DNA from: Pleurotus djamor | Lineage: Eukaryota; Basidiomycota; Agaricomycetes; Agaricales; Pleurotaceae | DNA length: 64,000 nucleotides | Reading direction: 5' to 3' | Assembly: GCA_029747585.1 (NCBI GenBank) | Contig: JAPEVF010000109.1 | Coordinates: forward strand, 1 to 64,000 | Shown here: positions 23,153-35,673 of the stretch, one piece after another | How positions within the stretch are numbered: the stretch's first letter is position 1 | How the letters are laid out: each line of letters begins with the position of its first letter | The notes under the pieces: model-generated | Told to the model about the DNA's origin: nothing | What the model saw: the letters and a program-made list of their open reading frames with translations, nothing else | Databases searched by the model: none | Made by a program: the position numbers and the translations under genes

Positions 23153-24667
23153 ATGCTGGCATCCCACACTCCCCGTCGGCCACTCACGCCTGAGAACAGA
23201 CATGAACTCAGACAACTCCTTCTACAGGACCAAAGAAATCTTCAGCTGCTGGACAACCAGCTTTTGACCGTTGCCTGTAGCGATAACCTCCTCCATGAAC
23301 GTAATGTCGTCTACCGTCACATCGAGGCCTACCTGGCCCTCCTCTCTCCCATCCAGTCCATGCCCATATACATAGTACAAGAGATATTTTCGCATTGCCT
23401 GCCAAACGACCGGTTTAACAAGCCAAACGCACTCAAGGCGCCTTTGTCGCTCGCTCAGGTTTGCTCTTCATGGCGCAACCTCGTCCTGACGACACCCATG
23501 CTTTGGAAGTCGTTTTTCATCATTCTTGGCCCTAGTAATGTCGCTGCCCGTACAGAACTAGCAAAGCTGTGGTTCCAGCGCTCAGGGCAACACCAGCTTG
23601 ACATTAGCATCTACGCCCCCTCCGTTGGCACCCAGCTTTCCCCATTACTCGAACTTCTGGCCAATAACATTCACCGAGTTCGACATATCTCCCTCATCCT
23701 CCAACCCATACACGTGGCCCCCGTCTCAGATCTCTTTTCAAGGCGAGCCCCTCTGCTGAGCACGGTCGATGTCACCTTCAGCAAAGCTCATGATCTCTGG
23801 GCTACCCCATCATGTACTGTTAATATCACCCCCGAGTCAGCACCACGTCTGCGTGCCATGACGTGGTGCACACGTAGTCTGGTCTCACAGATGTTCTCCT
23901 TCAATACCACCGCGATCGTCGACCTAAACATCGAGCAGTTGTCTCTCTCAGCAGATCAATGTCTGCCCCTTCTCAGGAACTGTCCCGAGCTCAGGTCCGC
24001 TCAGTTACAGGTCGTGACCAGCCCTATACTCCACGTCGATCCATCCCAGCACGTCATACACCATTCCTTGGAGACATTGACAATATATTCTACGGTTCCC
24101 CTAGGCTCTCTCTTCGACCACCTCACACTTCCCAGCCTCGAGACACTCACAATAGCCGACGCCAACCTCGATTTTGAGACCACCATAGCTTCCTCTGTCT
24201 GGCAACCAGCCGCCTTTGCCGACTTTGTTGAGCGATCTCAATGTGACATCACCTCTCTCCGGTTCTCCCAAGTGTTGGAGTCTGACTCTGCCCTGATTGC
24301 TTGTCTTCAAGCAACGAGTCACTCCTTGGTGTCGCTGCAACTCTCTGACATCAGAGGCGTCGCGTTCCCCATGTCAGATCGCGTCCTCCAACTACTTACG
24401 GCACGCGATACCGCAGACGGCAGGCAGACCTGTTTGTGCCCCAAGCTGGAGACGATCAAGTTTGGAACGTGCCTCTTGTCGACGGACGGTATACTGGCGA
24501 ACATGATGGAGTCGAGATGGATAGCAGCGTGGCAGGGTAAACTACACCGCCAACAACAAAGCATTGCTCGTCCCAAGTATATGAATCCGCGTTTGGACGC
24601 CGCCCGTAACCCGCAGGACGTGAAAATGCTGCACAATCTTCGGGGCGCGGGCTTGCGCATCGTTTGA
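23153..24667 (+). CDS. F-box protein with degenerate leucine-rich repeats
   Basis: A single-exon gene of 504 aa. An N-terminal helical segment (ENRHELRQLLLQDQRNLQLL, coiled-coil-like) precedes the F-box at about residues 64-121: LSPIQSMPIYIVQEIFSHCL, then LSLAQVCSSWRNLVLTTPML. This is the common Agaricomycete form in which CSSWR and TPLLW-like motifs close the domain. The rest is rich in L-x-x-L segments (PSLETLTIADANLDFETTIA), suggesting a leucine-rich solenoid for substrate binding. Expected role: substrate adaptor of an SCF ubiquitin ligase. ATG 23153 is the first Met in frame; the frame is open further upstream only from a GTG. Confidence 0.85.
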   Translation: MLASHTPRRPLTPENRHELRQLLLQDQRNLQLLDNQLLTVACSDNLLHERNVVYRHIEAYLALLSPIQSMPIYIVQEIFSHCLPNDRFNKPNALKAPLSLAQVCSSWRNLVLTTPMLWKSFFIILGPSNVAARTELAKLWFQRSGQHQLDISIYAPSVGTQLSPLLELLANNIHRVRHISLILQPIHVAPVSDLFSRRAPLLSTVDVTFSKAHDLWATPSCTVNITPESAPRLRAMTWCTRSLVSQMFSFNTTAIVDLNIEQLSLSADQCLPLLRNCPELRSAQLQVVTSPILHVDPSQHVIHHSLETLTIYSTVPLGSLFDHLTLPSLETLTIADANLDFETTIASSVWQPAAFADFVERSQCDITSLRFSQVLESDSALIACLQATSHSLVSLQLSDIRGVAFPMSDRVLQLLTARDTADGRQTCLCPKLETIKFGTCLLSTDGILANMMESRWIAAWQGKLHRQQQSIARPKYMNPRLDAARNPQDVKMLHNLRGAGLRIV

Positions 24668-25162
24668 AGACTTTGATCGGACGGTGGTGGATGGTGGGGG
24701 GTTGTCGAAGGAGACATGCGAGGAGTTGTACTATTTGTGATTGAACACTTCAAGATACCCTGTACTTTTACGTTCTACGAACACTGGTTGTGTATGACTA
24801 GCTGTATTATAAGCACCTCTTCGACTGATGCGCACTCCAGATGGATAAGAAAAAGAGTCGAAGCGACCGTTGACGTTGAGAACGTTGAGAAACTTGAATC
24901 CCTACAACTTGGCCGCGAACGCCGACAGCTTAGGGGCTGGTAGGGGCCCGTAGATTTGTAGCTCTGATTCTCACGCCGTCGGCTCGGTGCCAATGCCCGA
25001 CTTCGTACTTGAAAACTCACAGCGTCCTCCTTCAAGCTCAGGACTGGATATAGCGTATTGTGCACCATTTTGCGAGCCAGGATCTTGCCAAGACACACAC
25101 GGAGCCGGAACTTTGAGTTTCTCCGTCTCCAGCCATCCATTCCTTCCTCAGACTTCTCACCA

Positions 25163-25183
25163 GATGGAGATGGAGATGGAGAT
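25163..25183 (+). repeat. (GATGGA)n short tandem repeat
   Basis: Three to four units of a hexamer in intergenic DNA. Confidence 0.8.
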
Positions 25184-26359
25184 ATAGGTCGCCCAACTTC
25201 GTAGGACGTGGTTACTTGGTATTGGACAGAGGAGGCTCAAGAGAACATATGACACCATGTCCTTACCGTCGCACCCAAGGGTGGCACCTCTTCGCGCAAC
25301 GATGTTCATTGGCTTCTTCCAAAAGCGGCGCTCTCATGGTTGTAAGCGGTTGCAGTCTCTCTCACATGCTCGACACATAGAGACGCGGGTCTCTGAACCT
25401 GACGCGAGGTGTCTTCCCTCCCGGATCAACTGGGTATTCTGCTTCGCGAGGTGAGTTCACCGGTTAACGCGTCTCCCGCTTTCCCCCCTTCCGGGCAGAG
25501 AAATCCTTATTTCGCGACTGTAGATTATGCCGAAAATGAGCCTCTTTCCGGTTTATGACCTTAAGAGAGACACACGGAGGTTTGACTGGATTGGTGTTGG
25601 ATGTTCTTTATCTGTCCTTGAACGTTACCCGCCGGTTGTTGTGTTCAACTCGTTACACTCAGACTCTACCGCCGTAATCGGGCTGGGCTTGGCGAAAGCT
25701 CCCCGAGGCCTCTATGAAAGCGCCCACATGCAAGCACAATGCGCCAGCAAGCCTACTGAGCTTACTCTGGAAGGTTCGTGATGACAACGCGAAGGCATCG
25801 ACCATCAATAGACTCATCAAGTGATACGCTTCTCACATAGTCCCCCACAGAGTGTGTATGTCATGGGATGCTCATTTAGCGAATCTTGAAAGCATGGACC
25901 ACCACCGGTTAATCCCAGAAAGCGCGCTTCACGAGTCATTTCTGGCAGGCGTCCTCGACAACCGAAGGCCTCATAAGGGAATACCCACCACTAGAGGCGT
26001 ATCCATTGCGAAAATCGAGCGGGATGACCTATCCTGAAGGATCTATGTGTCCTTCCGGGGCGACCTTCAAGGAAGCATGGTCTTCGACTCTGAAACGTAA
26101 ATACCTTTTGACTTCATGCTTCCTTATGCAGTGGCCTTCGAAATGCCAGCTCATCAGAGGTAGCATATCGTCGTGAAGGTGAAGAAGGTCGCTTCTCGGG
26201 CGAGAGGCGGTTTGCGCTTTGTCTCTATGTCATTGGCGGTAAAGTCCATGGTCATATGGTACATCTCCGCCGTGAATTTCGCCTCGTGTAATTGCGACGA
26301 AGGCGATTGACCCGGACAGGGGGTGAGTGTTATGGGTGGTCGCTCATGAGGTGTCCAGA

Positions 26360-26365
26360 TATAAA
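26360..26365 (+). promoter_or_regulatory. TATA box of the first GH55 gene
   Basis: TATAAA inside GATATAAAGG, 63-68 bases before the start ATG, a normal spacing for a highly inducible fungal gene. Confidence 0.6.
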
Positions 26366-26427
26366 GGCTTCCTCGGAATAACGGTGTTTGCAAGTCAATG
26401 GTTACGGTCCCCCCAGGAGCTCTAGCC

Positions 26428-29400
26428 ATGCAGCTGAAACTATTCTCCCTCATCCTCGCCTTTATTTCCTCTGTCTACGCCCTCGGGACGTCCTGCACCG
26501 CTCCTCTTGGTGCTGGTACCGCAGCTGCGAATGACCCCTTCTGGCTACAGAACATCAAGCACCAGGGTATCGCGGCATTCAACCCTAATCCCTCAGACTA
26601 TCAAGTCTTCCGAAATGTCAAAGACTTCGGTGCCAGAGGTGATGGTGTTACCGACGACACTGCAGCTATCAAGTCGGTGCCTGTCTTCTTCCAGGACTTC
26701 CTCATGCTAATCATTCCTTATTAGTGCGGCCATTTCTGCCGGTGGTCGATGCGGTGGTGGTTCCTGCCATTCTTCTACGTTCGTGACCGTTCCCTTCCAT
26801 GCCGTGCAATGATCAAGCAATGATATGTCGAGCTTATTGGCGATCAATCTATTTCAGGGTCACCCCTGCTTTAGTTTATTTCCCCGCGGGGTGAGTTTCC
26901 CTTTCCGTCTTGGATTGCGCGGGATACTGATCGTCATGTCTCAGCACTTACTTGGTCACCGCACCCATCGTCCCATACTACTACACCCAACTTATCGGCG
27001 ATGCTCGTCATCTGCCCACGCTCCTTGCGGCGGCAAACTTTGCTGGCATGGCAATCATTGGTTCGTCCTCCCAACTCTAAAACTTAGGCAACCTTTATCG
27101 ACGTTGACCCATATAGACGCCGATCCATACATCCCAGGAGGCGGTGGTGCTCAATGGTACACTAATCAGAACAACTTGTGAGCGCGATGTAAAGCGTGCT
27201 CTTCGCCAACTCACCAGAGCTGCTCCAGCTTCCGGTCGGTTCGCAATTTCATCATCGATACGAGAAGGTAAGCTTGATTCGCAACTTCAAGTCCTTTTGT
27301 CGCACTTCCTTACCATATTGTGTATCCAGGATGCCTGCAGGTGCTAGTGGAACAGGTATCCATTGGCAAGTCGCACAGGCGACTTCGTTGATGAATATCG
27401 TCTTCCAATTGAGCACTGCCGCTGGAAATGCGCACCAAGGTATCTGGATGGAGAACGGAAGGTCAGGATTAAGCACATCATACACATGGCTTGAGTGTTC
27501 CTGACGTTTTTNCTTAGTGGTGGATATATGGGAGATATGGTATTCAACGGAGGTTGGTACTATTTCTTCTGCCGTTTGACAGTTTTCTAATGGATTTTCA
27601 GGCAAATTCGGAATGTGGGTTGGTAACCAACAGTTCACGGTCCGAAACATCACCATCAACAACGCTGACACAGGTAGGATACTCTTCCCTTTGACCAACT
27701 CCTGACTAACAACCATTTCCTGTTAGCCGTGTATGCTGTCTGGAACTGGGGTACGCTCTTCTATCTTACGAAGTACTCTGAAACATGGCTTATATGTCGT
27801 TTCAGGGTGGACTTTCCAGGGCGTAAACATCAACAATTGTCAAGTATGTTGATCTTGCCCTAGGAACTCAAGGGGCCATTCTGACTTTCTCACTCAGGTT
27901 GGCTTCGATATTTCCACCGGAGGCGTAACAGAGGCAACTCAGGTGCGACATCCTAGCTATGTCTCCTGTGCATCATGTCATTGACCACAATTTCTGCTAG
28001 ACCACTGGCGCTGAAGCAATCATCGACGCCGTCGTCGCCAATACCCCTATCTTTGTACGAACATCTAATCCCAGTAATGGACAGCTTGCCGGTTCCCTCG
28101 TCCTAAATAACGCTCGCTTGACGAATGTACCTGTCGCCGTCGGAGTCGTTGGTGGCGCCGTTGTACTCAACGGAGGAACGACGACGATCAACTCATGGGG
28201 ACAAGGGAATGTATACACTGGAACCAACCCGAATCCCGTCTTCACCAAAGGGAATATCCCTGCTGCCAATAAGCCTTCCGTTTTGCTGGACTCCTCTGGA
28301 AAGATCTTCGGAAAGACTCACCCCCAGTACGAAGCCTACGCTGTTAGCCAGTTCGTCAGTGTCAAGGACCATGGCGCGAAGGGTGATGGAATTACCGATG
28401 ATACCGCTGCTCTTCAAGCTATCTTCAATCAAGTTCGTAAATTCCGTGCATTTGACTTTCATTCTTTGCTGACGCACATTTTACTGTAGTTCTCTGGCTG
28501 CAAGATCATCTTCTTCGATGCTGGTACTTATATCGTCACTTCGACTTTGACCATCCCAGCCGGTACCCAAATGGTCGGAGAAGCTTGGACCGTTATTGCA
28601 GGAAAAGGCTCCGTTTTCGGTGACTTCAACAACCCCGTTCCCGTCGTCAGAGCTGGAGCAGTCGGATCCCAAGGTGTACTCGAAATCACCGATATCATAT
28701 TCTCCACCGTCGGACCTAGTATGTAACCGTGGTCTGCAGAAGGCTCTTCCCACTGATTCACTTTCTGTAGCGCCTGGAGCGATCGTGGTAGAATGGAATG
28801 TCAAACAGCCCTCCGGTCAACAAGGTGGCGCTGGTATGTGGGATTCCCATATCCGTCTTGGCGGAGGTCAGCGATTGCATGATCATGTTTCCAAAGATAA
28901 CAATAACTGACTGAGTATCTTAGCTGCTGGGACGAACCTCGAACGCGCCGCTTGTCCATCAGGTAGTTTGAACTTCAACAGCTGCTACGCCGCTTTCCTC
29001 GCCCTTCACATCACCGCGCAATCAACTGCATACCTAGAGGTCAGTTATTCCACACGTCTGCGATAGGACGTTGATGTAGACATCGTGCAGGGTACTTGGG
29101 TCTGGCTGGCCGATCACGACCTTGATGGTGACGGCTCTTCTCAAATCTCTATCTTCTCGGGAAGAGGTATCCTGTCCGAGTCTGCGGGACCCGTCTGGAT
29201 GATTGGAACAGCCTGTGAGTATCCACTCGTGAATTTTCTCGATACGACATTCACTCTGAATATCCAAAGCTGAGCACCACGTCCTATATCAATATAACCT
29301 CGTCAACGCGAAGAACCACTTCATGGGACTTATACAAACAGAAACTGTGGGTCCTTCATGTGTTCCCTGCTGAGACATATGCCAAATAAATATCTAGCCG

Positions 29401-29821
29401 TACTATCAACCAGCACCCGTCGCGCCTGCACCGTTCATTACTAACTCCGCGTTCCACGATCCAACATTCGGTAATGGCATCGATTTTGCATGGGCTCTCA
29501 GGGTTATCACTTCAACCGATATTATTGTCTTCGGTGAGTTTTTGAGGCATACTCCTAGTGACCGACCCTAGCAGGATCTCACCAATGTCTTCCTTAGGCG
29601 CGGGACTCTACAGTTTCTTCCAAAACTACGGGCAAGCGTGTTTGACCAGCTTCAATTGCCAAAACCAACTCGTCAACATCGACACAAGTTCGAGTATCCA
29701 CATCTACTCTCTTTCTACCGTCGCCACTACCTTCCAACTCAGCGTCAATCAAGTTGGCATTATCAATCAAAGTGCGAACCGCGACGGGTTTGCTTCCACA
29801 GTAACATCTTGGAGCCCCTGA
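26428..29821 (+). CDS. GH55 glucan 1,3-beta-glucosidase, copy 1 (secreted)
   Basis: Secreted beta-1,3-glucanase of family GH55, whose members fold as two right-handed beta-helices. The signal peptide is MQLKLFSLILAFISSVYALG. The first helix opens with DPFWLQNIKHQGIAAF and VKDFGARGDGVTDDTAAIN. The second begins VKDHGAKGDGITDDTAALQA at about 28360. Other segments are APIVPYYYTQLIGDAR, DADPYIPGGGGAQWYTNQNN, GIHWQVAQATSLMNIVFQL, EWNVKQPSGQQGGAGMWDSH, TWVWLADHDLDGDG and LYSFFQNYGQACL. The coding sequence is split into roughly eighteen short exons. The exon 1 donor is AA|GTCGGT at 26671. An N at 27512 sits in an intron acceptor tract. It ends in STVTSWSP and TGA. The catalytic residue is not assigned here. 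It lies in direct tandem with a second copy. Confidence 0.92.
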
Positions 29822-30448
29822 TAGAATACGTCATAAAGATAGGATATACTCTATAAAACTTGTATCATAATCAAACTTCGCAGCGCTTTTCACGATGGTG
29901 GAGCTTGCTAACTACACTTAGCCATGGATTTTCCATTGTAATGACTGGTGCACCGGTGAGACCTGAGCCTTGAAAGCTTAAAGCATGAAAGAGGACAGTA
30001 CAAGTCAGGGTTGCACAGGAGCGCGTCGCGCCAGGGCAAGCGCTGAATGTGCTTGGTCCCGAAATTCCATTTTTCATCGTCACCCGAAATCCCCGCTAAT
30101 TACCAGAGCTCAGGACTCGTAGAGATCGACGTCGTGTCCGAGTCAATCAATTTTGCGTACGACTCTCTTCAAGTTGATATCTCCCCAGCACACAACATTG
30201 CGCTGCATGCGAATACACGAACTCAGAAGGAGCTCGACGGTACGCTTGGAAGGGAGATGGTGAATGGTTACCGCGTTGTGAAGGTGAGCTCGAGTTTTGG
30301 CGCGTCGAAAGCTCAATAATTAATCACCTATGGCTCAGAGTCGGCCTCAGGTGCAGCATGCGAAGCGGTTAAGGTAAAATGCTCAAAGAAGCAAGAAGCA
30401 TTAAGACTCTAATCACTGGGTCGCTGCCTTCTTTTCCATCTCTTCAGT
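29822..30448. other. Spacer between the tandem GH55 genes
   Basis: 627 bases. A short open frame at 30047-30319 has no recognisable domain, and no obvious TATA box precedes the second copy. Confidence 0.5.
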
Positions 30449-33400
30449 ATGTTTGTGGTGCTTAGCATCATATTTGCCTTGGCCTTGGTGTTGAGGATTG
30501 CCAGTGGTGTTCCCACAGCGCCTCTCTTAGACTTGAACATGAACACCACAGTCGGCGTGTCTTCGGGTTCCAAAAGTAGTGGGCATAAAGAGCCTTTCTG
30601 GCTGGAAGCAATCAAACACCAAGGAATTGCGCCTTTCCACCAGAACGCGACATCTTACCAGGTGTTTCGCAATGTAAAGGACTATGGTGCGAAGGGCGAC
30701 GGAGTGGCAGATGATACTGCAGCCATCAAGTACGTTCTCAGCTACAAGACTTTCGTTGTAAAGGGCTAATTCCATACAGTCGTGCGATTGCAGACGGTAT
30801 CCGTTGTGGCGAGGGAAAGTGTCCTGCATCAACGTCAGTACGGACCTTCGCCTACTAGGCTTTGATATGCTCATATATCGTTCTAGGGTGTCTCCTGCTC
30901 TTATCTACTTTCCTACTGGGTATGTATCGTGCCTCGGCGGCATCCGGTCCATCCTCAAATGGTGATATCGTAGAAATTACATTGTCTCCGCGCCCATCAT
31001 CGCCTGGTACTACTCGCAGTTAATCGGAGATGCTAGAGACCCTCCCACCCTCACTGCTTCTCCTTCTTTCAATGGCATGGCTGTGATTGGTGAGTCAAGC
31101 AAGCCCGTTTCATACCTTGCCGAGGTGAACGACCACCTCTTCATGTAGATGCCGACCCATATATCCCCTTGGGTGCTGGAGCACAGTGGTATGTCAACCA
31201 AAATAACTTGTATGTCTTGTCCCCGCTGGTAACCCGTGATAAGTTGGCTTATGTCTAGAACAGCTTCCGCTCCATCAGGAATTTTGTCATCGACCTCCGC
31301 CAAACGCCACATTCATCAACATCTACTGGAATCCACTGGCAAGTTTCTCAAGCTACGTCGTTGATGAACATTGTTGTCCATATGTCGACAAAGAAGAACA
31401 CCGCACATCAAGGTAATAAATAACCTCTTGTCGATCATTACTTTTGAGAGCTAAATATTATCTCCGATAAGGTATCTTCATGGAGAACGGGAGGTGAGCC
31501 CTTTCATATACCATTATAGATTCGCTATTCATCCAATTTTTTGATGCCAATTGTAGCGGCGGATTCATGGGGGATCTAACATTCAATGGTGGTGAGTCCC
31601 ACCACGAGTTGACCGCGTTTCTTTACCTCCACCGTCCAATCAGGCAAATACGGGATCTGGGGTGGAAACCAACAGTAGGTACCCTCCCTTCCACATCTAT
31701 CCAATCTGACAACAACCCTAGATTCACGGTTCGCAATATCATTTTCAACAATGTCCAGACTGGTAAGCATGCCTGTCTACATTTTCAATTTGATGTCCTC
31801 ATTCATCCTATTACTTAGGCTTTTTCGGCGTTTGGAATTGGGGTGAGAACATATATCTTTGGCCTTGTACTTGAGTTGACCACAGCGACAGGCTGGACGT
31901 TCCAGGGAGTTAGCATTAACCACTGTGATGTCTGCGAACTCTCATGCAACACTTCCGCCGTTGCTTACTATTCATTCCAATTAGGTCGGCTTTGATATTA
32001 GCGAAGGTGTTGGTTCGGAAGTCATTATTGATGCTGATGTCAAGGATACTCCCCTTTTTATGCGTTACGCCAAGCCGAGTAACGGAGAACTTCGCAGTTC
32101 ATTGGTCCTCGACAACATTAAGCTTAAGAACGTGAAAACTGCTGTTGGTGTAGTAAACGGGGATGTTGTACTCCCTGGAGGCAAAGCAAAGACCATCGAC
32201 ACCTGGGCTCAAGGAAACGTGTACTCGTCCTCTGTCTATCACAAATTCACCCAAGGTACTATCCCTTCTCCGTATAAGCCGTCAGTGCTTCTGGATCGTT
32301 CGGGAAACATCTTCGGAAAGGTCCATCCTCAATACGAAAATATCCCCGTCAGCCAATTCCATAGTGCCCGCGACTATGGTTGTAGAGGAGATGGTGTAAC
32401 CGATGACACTGCACCTCTACAAGCTTTGCTAGACCAGGTACTTCATTGTTTTCCTTCGATGGCGCATCTCCCTTTACCTTGTTCATCAGGCAGCACAAAA
32501 TGAAATGATTGTGTTCCTCGACGCCGGTGTCTACATCATCACTGACACGCTTCGGATCCCCGCTGGTAGTCGACTCGTGGGTGAAGTATGGTCTGTCATT
32601 TCGGGAAAAGGAACCAAATTTGAAAATATGAACGATCCTCGCGTTATGGTGCAAGTTGGGGAGAAAGGATCGGTTGGTGTCGCTGAAATAACAGACATCA
32701 TGTTTTCTACCGTTGGACCTGGTGAGTTCTTTGGTAATGATTACTTCAGTGCCTCATTTTGCGTAGCCGGCGGTGCAATCGTTGTCGAATGGAATATCCA
32801 CGATCCTTATGGCCAACCCGGCAGCTGTGGGATGTGGGACACGCACATTCGGTGAGATCCCCATTATCTCTGGGCCACTTATCTCTAAGGCCTACCATCA
32901 GATTAGGAGGCGGTAATACATGATCAATATTGTCTCTACCTTATCTAACATGAATTGCATAGCTGCTGGTACGGACCTTGACTCCTCTCGTTGCTCCATC
33001 ACGTCGCGAGGACCAGAGTGTATGGCTGCATTCCTCGCCTTGCATCTAACGGAGCAGTCGTCCGCTTACTTGGAAGTACGATGCTTTCCGCCATTTCCTT
33101 TCATTTTGTTCATCTTTCCTAGGGAACGTGGGTATGGCTCGCTGATCATGATATCGATGCTCATGGCCAAGATCAACTGACGCTTTTCTCTGGACGCGGG
33201 ATATTGTCTGAATCCCAAGGGCCAGTGTGGATGATCGGTACAGGTAAATCAACATTGGTTCCTTTTCGTACTTCATACTGACGTTCATTCCATAGGCTGT
33301 AAGTTGAACGCTGTCTGGCCGAGCGCAGAACGCTGACTTTTGGGCAGCTGAGCATCATGTTCTTTATCAGTACAATCTCCACGGTGCCAGAAATCACTAC

Positions 33401-33906
33401 ATGGGTCTCATTCAGACGGAATCCGTAAGTGTTATAAGAGGTTGACCGGGCAATTACCACTGATGCCCCGTGGTTCCCCAAGCCCTATTTCCAACCCACT
33501 CCAGCTGCTCCGAATCCCTTCCAAGTACTGGAGAAGTATGGTGACCCGATGTTTGACTCTCTCACATCATCATGGGGTCTATGGGTTCATAAATCATTCG
33601 AAATAAACATTTTCGGTGAGCCATGTCACCGTAGCCAAGTACACCTCCTCGAGCGCTGACATATCCTACTTGTTAGGTGCCGGTTTGTATAGCTTCTTCA
33701 GCAGTTACTCTCAAAACTGTCTGGAAACCAAATCTTGTCAACCAGAGATTGCCAACGTTGATAGTGATTCTCGCGTCCGAATATACGGATTGACCACCGT
33801 AGGAACGACATACCAACTCAGCCTCGACCAGAAGCCCCTCATCAATCATGCGGACAATTTGGTTGGATTCTCGGAGACCGCTACTGCGTTCTGGACTGAC
33901 CTTTGA
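30449..33906 (+). CDS. GH55 glucan 1,3-beta-glucosidase, copy 2 (secreted)
   Basis: Paralogue of the preceding gene, same strand, same double beta-helix plan and a closely similar exon pattern. The signal peptide is MFVVLSIIFALALVLRIASG. Matching segments are EPFWLEAIKHQGIAPF, VKDYGAKGDGVADDTAAIN, DADPYIPLGAGAQWYVNQNN, TGIHWQVSQATSLMNIVVHM, YGCRGDGVTDDTAPLQALLD, GMWDTHIRLGG, WMIGTG and LYSFFSSYSQNCL, ending ATAFWTDL with TGA at 33906. The proteins differ widely outside these blocks, so the duplication is not recent. Likely role: fungal wall remodelling or digestion of beta-1,3-glucan. About twenty exons are needed, and exact borders in the middle are approximate. Confidence 0.91.
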
Positions 33907-34142
33907 CACTGTATTACTTGGCTTTCAAAAAAAANTCGCTTGCCTTCGTCGCCATTCGCTACATACCACCATTGTCTTACTCGTGCTTTCTAATTCAGTG
34001 TTCCCATGTAATCGACGTTAAGGGGGGACGAGTCACATGAATATCATGTGATAGCAAATGAGCACAAAGAGAGGCAAATAACGCGATCGGAAAGGTGTTT
34101 ACCATGAGTGGGTGGCTGACTAGACCTTTCACCTCAACCACG

Positions 34143-35198
34143 ATGTCGCGCAAAGTAACGCGGACATACGGTTCCATTTCTCGCGAACCCCGACTACCCT
34201 GTCCCTCCTCTCCTCCTTCCGAGTTATCTTCCTCTCCGATACCTGAAAGACGAAAGCGACCTCTCATAGAGCAACCTTCATTCACCAACCTTTCGCAACC
34301 TCCCGCCAAGAGGCTTAAACTTAAATCGACGCATACCACCGTTAAGCCGCGGAAATCTTCTAGGTCCAAGGCTCCTGTTGGGCAGAAGACCCTTACACAA
34401 CTACATTTCAGCATTGACACGTCTGTCCTCAGGACATGTCCGATTTGCGATTTATCCTATACAAAGGGGGCACCGGATGATGAAGCCCTGCACAGGGCCC
34501 ACTGTTCCAGAGTACAGAAGGGTCTGGAGTGGGGCAGGGAAGAAGAAAGAGAGGCAGAGAAAGCTGGTGTTAAAGTCGTCGAAGAGGGCATCCGTCTGAA
34601 AGGCGGAAAGCGTGGAAGGATCATTTGCGTCAAGGCCGACGTTGGAGGAAAGATTGGTTCAAAGGTATGGACGCCTCGTCGGTTCGCGTGAAACTCGCTC
34701 ATTACCTCCGCGTAGCTGAATACCCTCTTCGAAACCATCAACCTCACACTTTCATCACCACCGATGACGACTGAAGCCCTCCATGCATCCAAAGCCTATC
34801 TTTTCTTGACACCGTCTGTTGCTAGGTCTACTCGAGAGAAGATTGTGGGCTGTGTCATCGCACAGCGGATTCAAACGGCAATGGCCATTGCGACTCTAAC
34901 CGAAGTGACATCCGAGAGTTCAAGCAACAACCTTGTCGTTGTCGATTCGAGCACAAGCCTCTTCTGCAACCCCACACGCCTGCCCACTCCACTGGGAATC
35001 CCCCGTTTATTTGTACCATCTACACATCGTCGGCAAGGCATAGCAAGCAAACTATTATCTGTGGCGGCATCCTCCTTCATCCACGGTTGTCCTCTTGATC
35101 CCCGTAAGGGTGATGTAGCGTTCACGCAACCCACTGGGGATGGGAGCGCAGTCATGCGAGCATGGGGTGGAGGCGGTGTTCGTATATACGAGGAATGA
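34143..35198 (+). CDS. ECO1: ECO1/CTF7-type cohesin N-acetyltransferase
   Basis: Acetylates the Smc3 subunit of cohesin at replication forks to set sister-chromatid cohesion. Two exons (34143-34664 and 34716-35198) give 334 aa. A disordered basic N-terminus precedes a C2H2 zinc finger: RTCPICDLSYTKGAPDDEAL, then HRAHC (C99, C102, H117, H120). The acetyltransferase domain has IPRLFVPSTHRRQGIASKLL with the acetyl-CoA loop RRQGIA. It ends with the family-typical C-terminus VAFTQPTGDGSAVMRAWGG, GVRIYEE. Splicing joins GGKIGSK to LNTLFETINL. A start at 34104 is possible, but 34143 matches the usual short basic N-terminus. It converges with the next gene with a 62-bp gap. Confidence 0.92.
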
Positions 35199-35260
35199 GA
35201 CGCGAGTCAGCTTCCCCAACTGTAATTACTCTTCGGATTTCCTTAATGCATAAATTTATT

Positions 35261-35673
35261 TCATGGAGCATAGTCTTCGATGACGATGGGTATTGCAAAT
35301 TCTCGGAGGACGACCACTAGGAAGCAGGCCAATATAAAGCATAACGTGAGGAGAAATATGAAATCCTTGGCTATAACGAACGTTCAAACACCACCGGTTG
35401 CGGCATAATTAGAAAGCTGGACTCACAAACAGGTACGGGACCATCAGGTTCATAGGTATCCTTCCGCCGAGAGTAAGATGACTTGCGGTTTCGATCGGTC
35501 GTAACTCTTTGGTTTTCCCTTGCTCGTTCGTCTGGGTCTGGCGAATTGCGGTTTGCCGGGGTATGTCTAATGTGGATGAAACGAGGGTAGGTATCTCGTG
35601 AGGAATCACTGCAGCAATCGTTCAAGATAGAATCGTTGGAAGAGATGTTAAGAGACGGGGAGGGGTAGGACAT
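35261..35673 (-). CDS. Small tail-anchored membrane protein
   Basis: Two exons (35673-35427 and 35370-35261; GTGAGT donor, TATAG acceptor) give a clean 118-aa frame. The N-terminal 80 residues are hydrophilic and Ser/Arg-rich (DERARENQRVTTDRNRK). A single hydrophobic helix close to the C-terminus (FIFLLTLCFILACFLVVVLR) is followed by about 12 residues, REFAIPIVIEDYAP, and TGA. That layout predicts a cytosolic protein anchored by its tail. The family is not recognised. Confidence 0.62.

Larger units (their letters stand above)
24668..26427. other. Long intergenic region before the GH55 pair
   Basis: About 1.76 kb with only short open frames in all six frames and no recognisable domain, tRNA-like fold or repeat arms. 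The right end is the promoter of the first GH55 gene. Confidence 0.5.

Noticed and set aside
25163..25183. Repeat array resembling a CRISPR or satellite
   Set aside because: Only a few hexamer units, no spacers; simple microsatellite.
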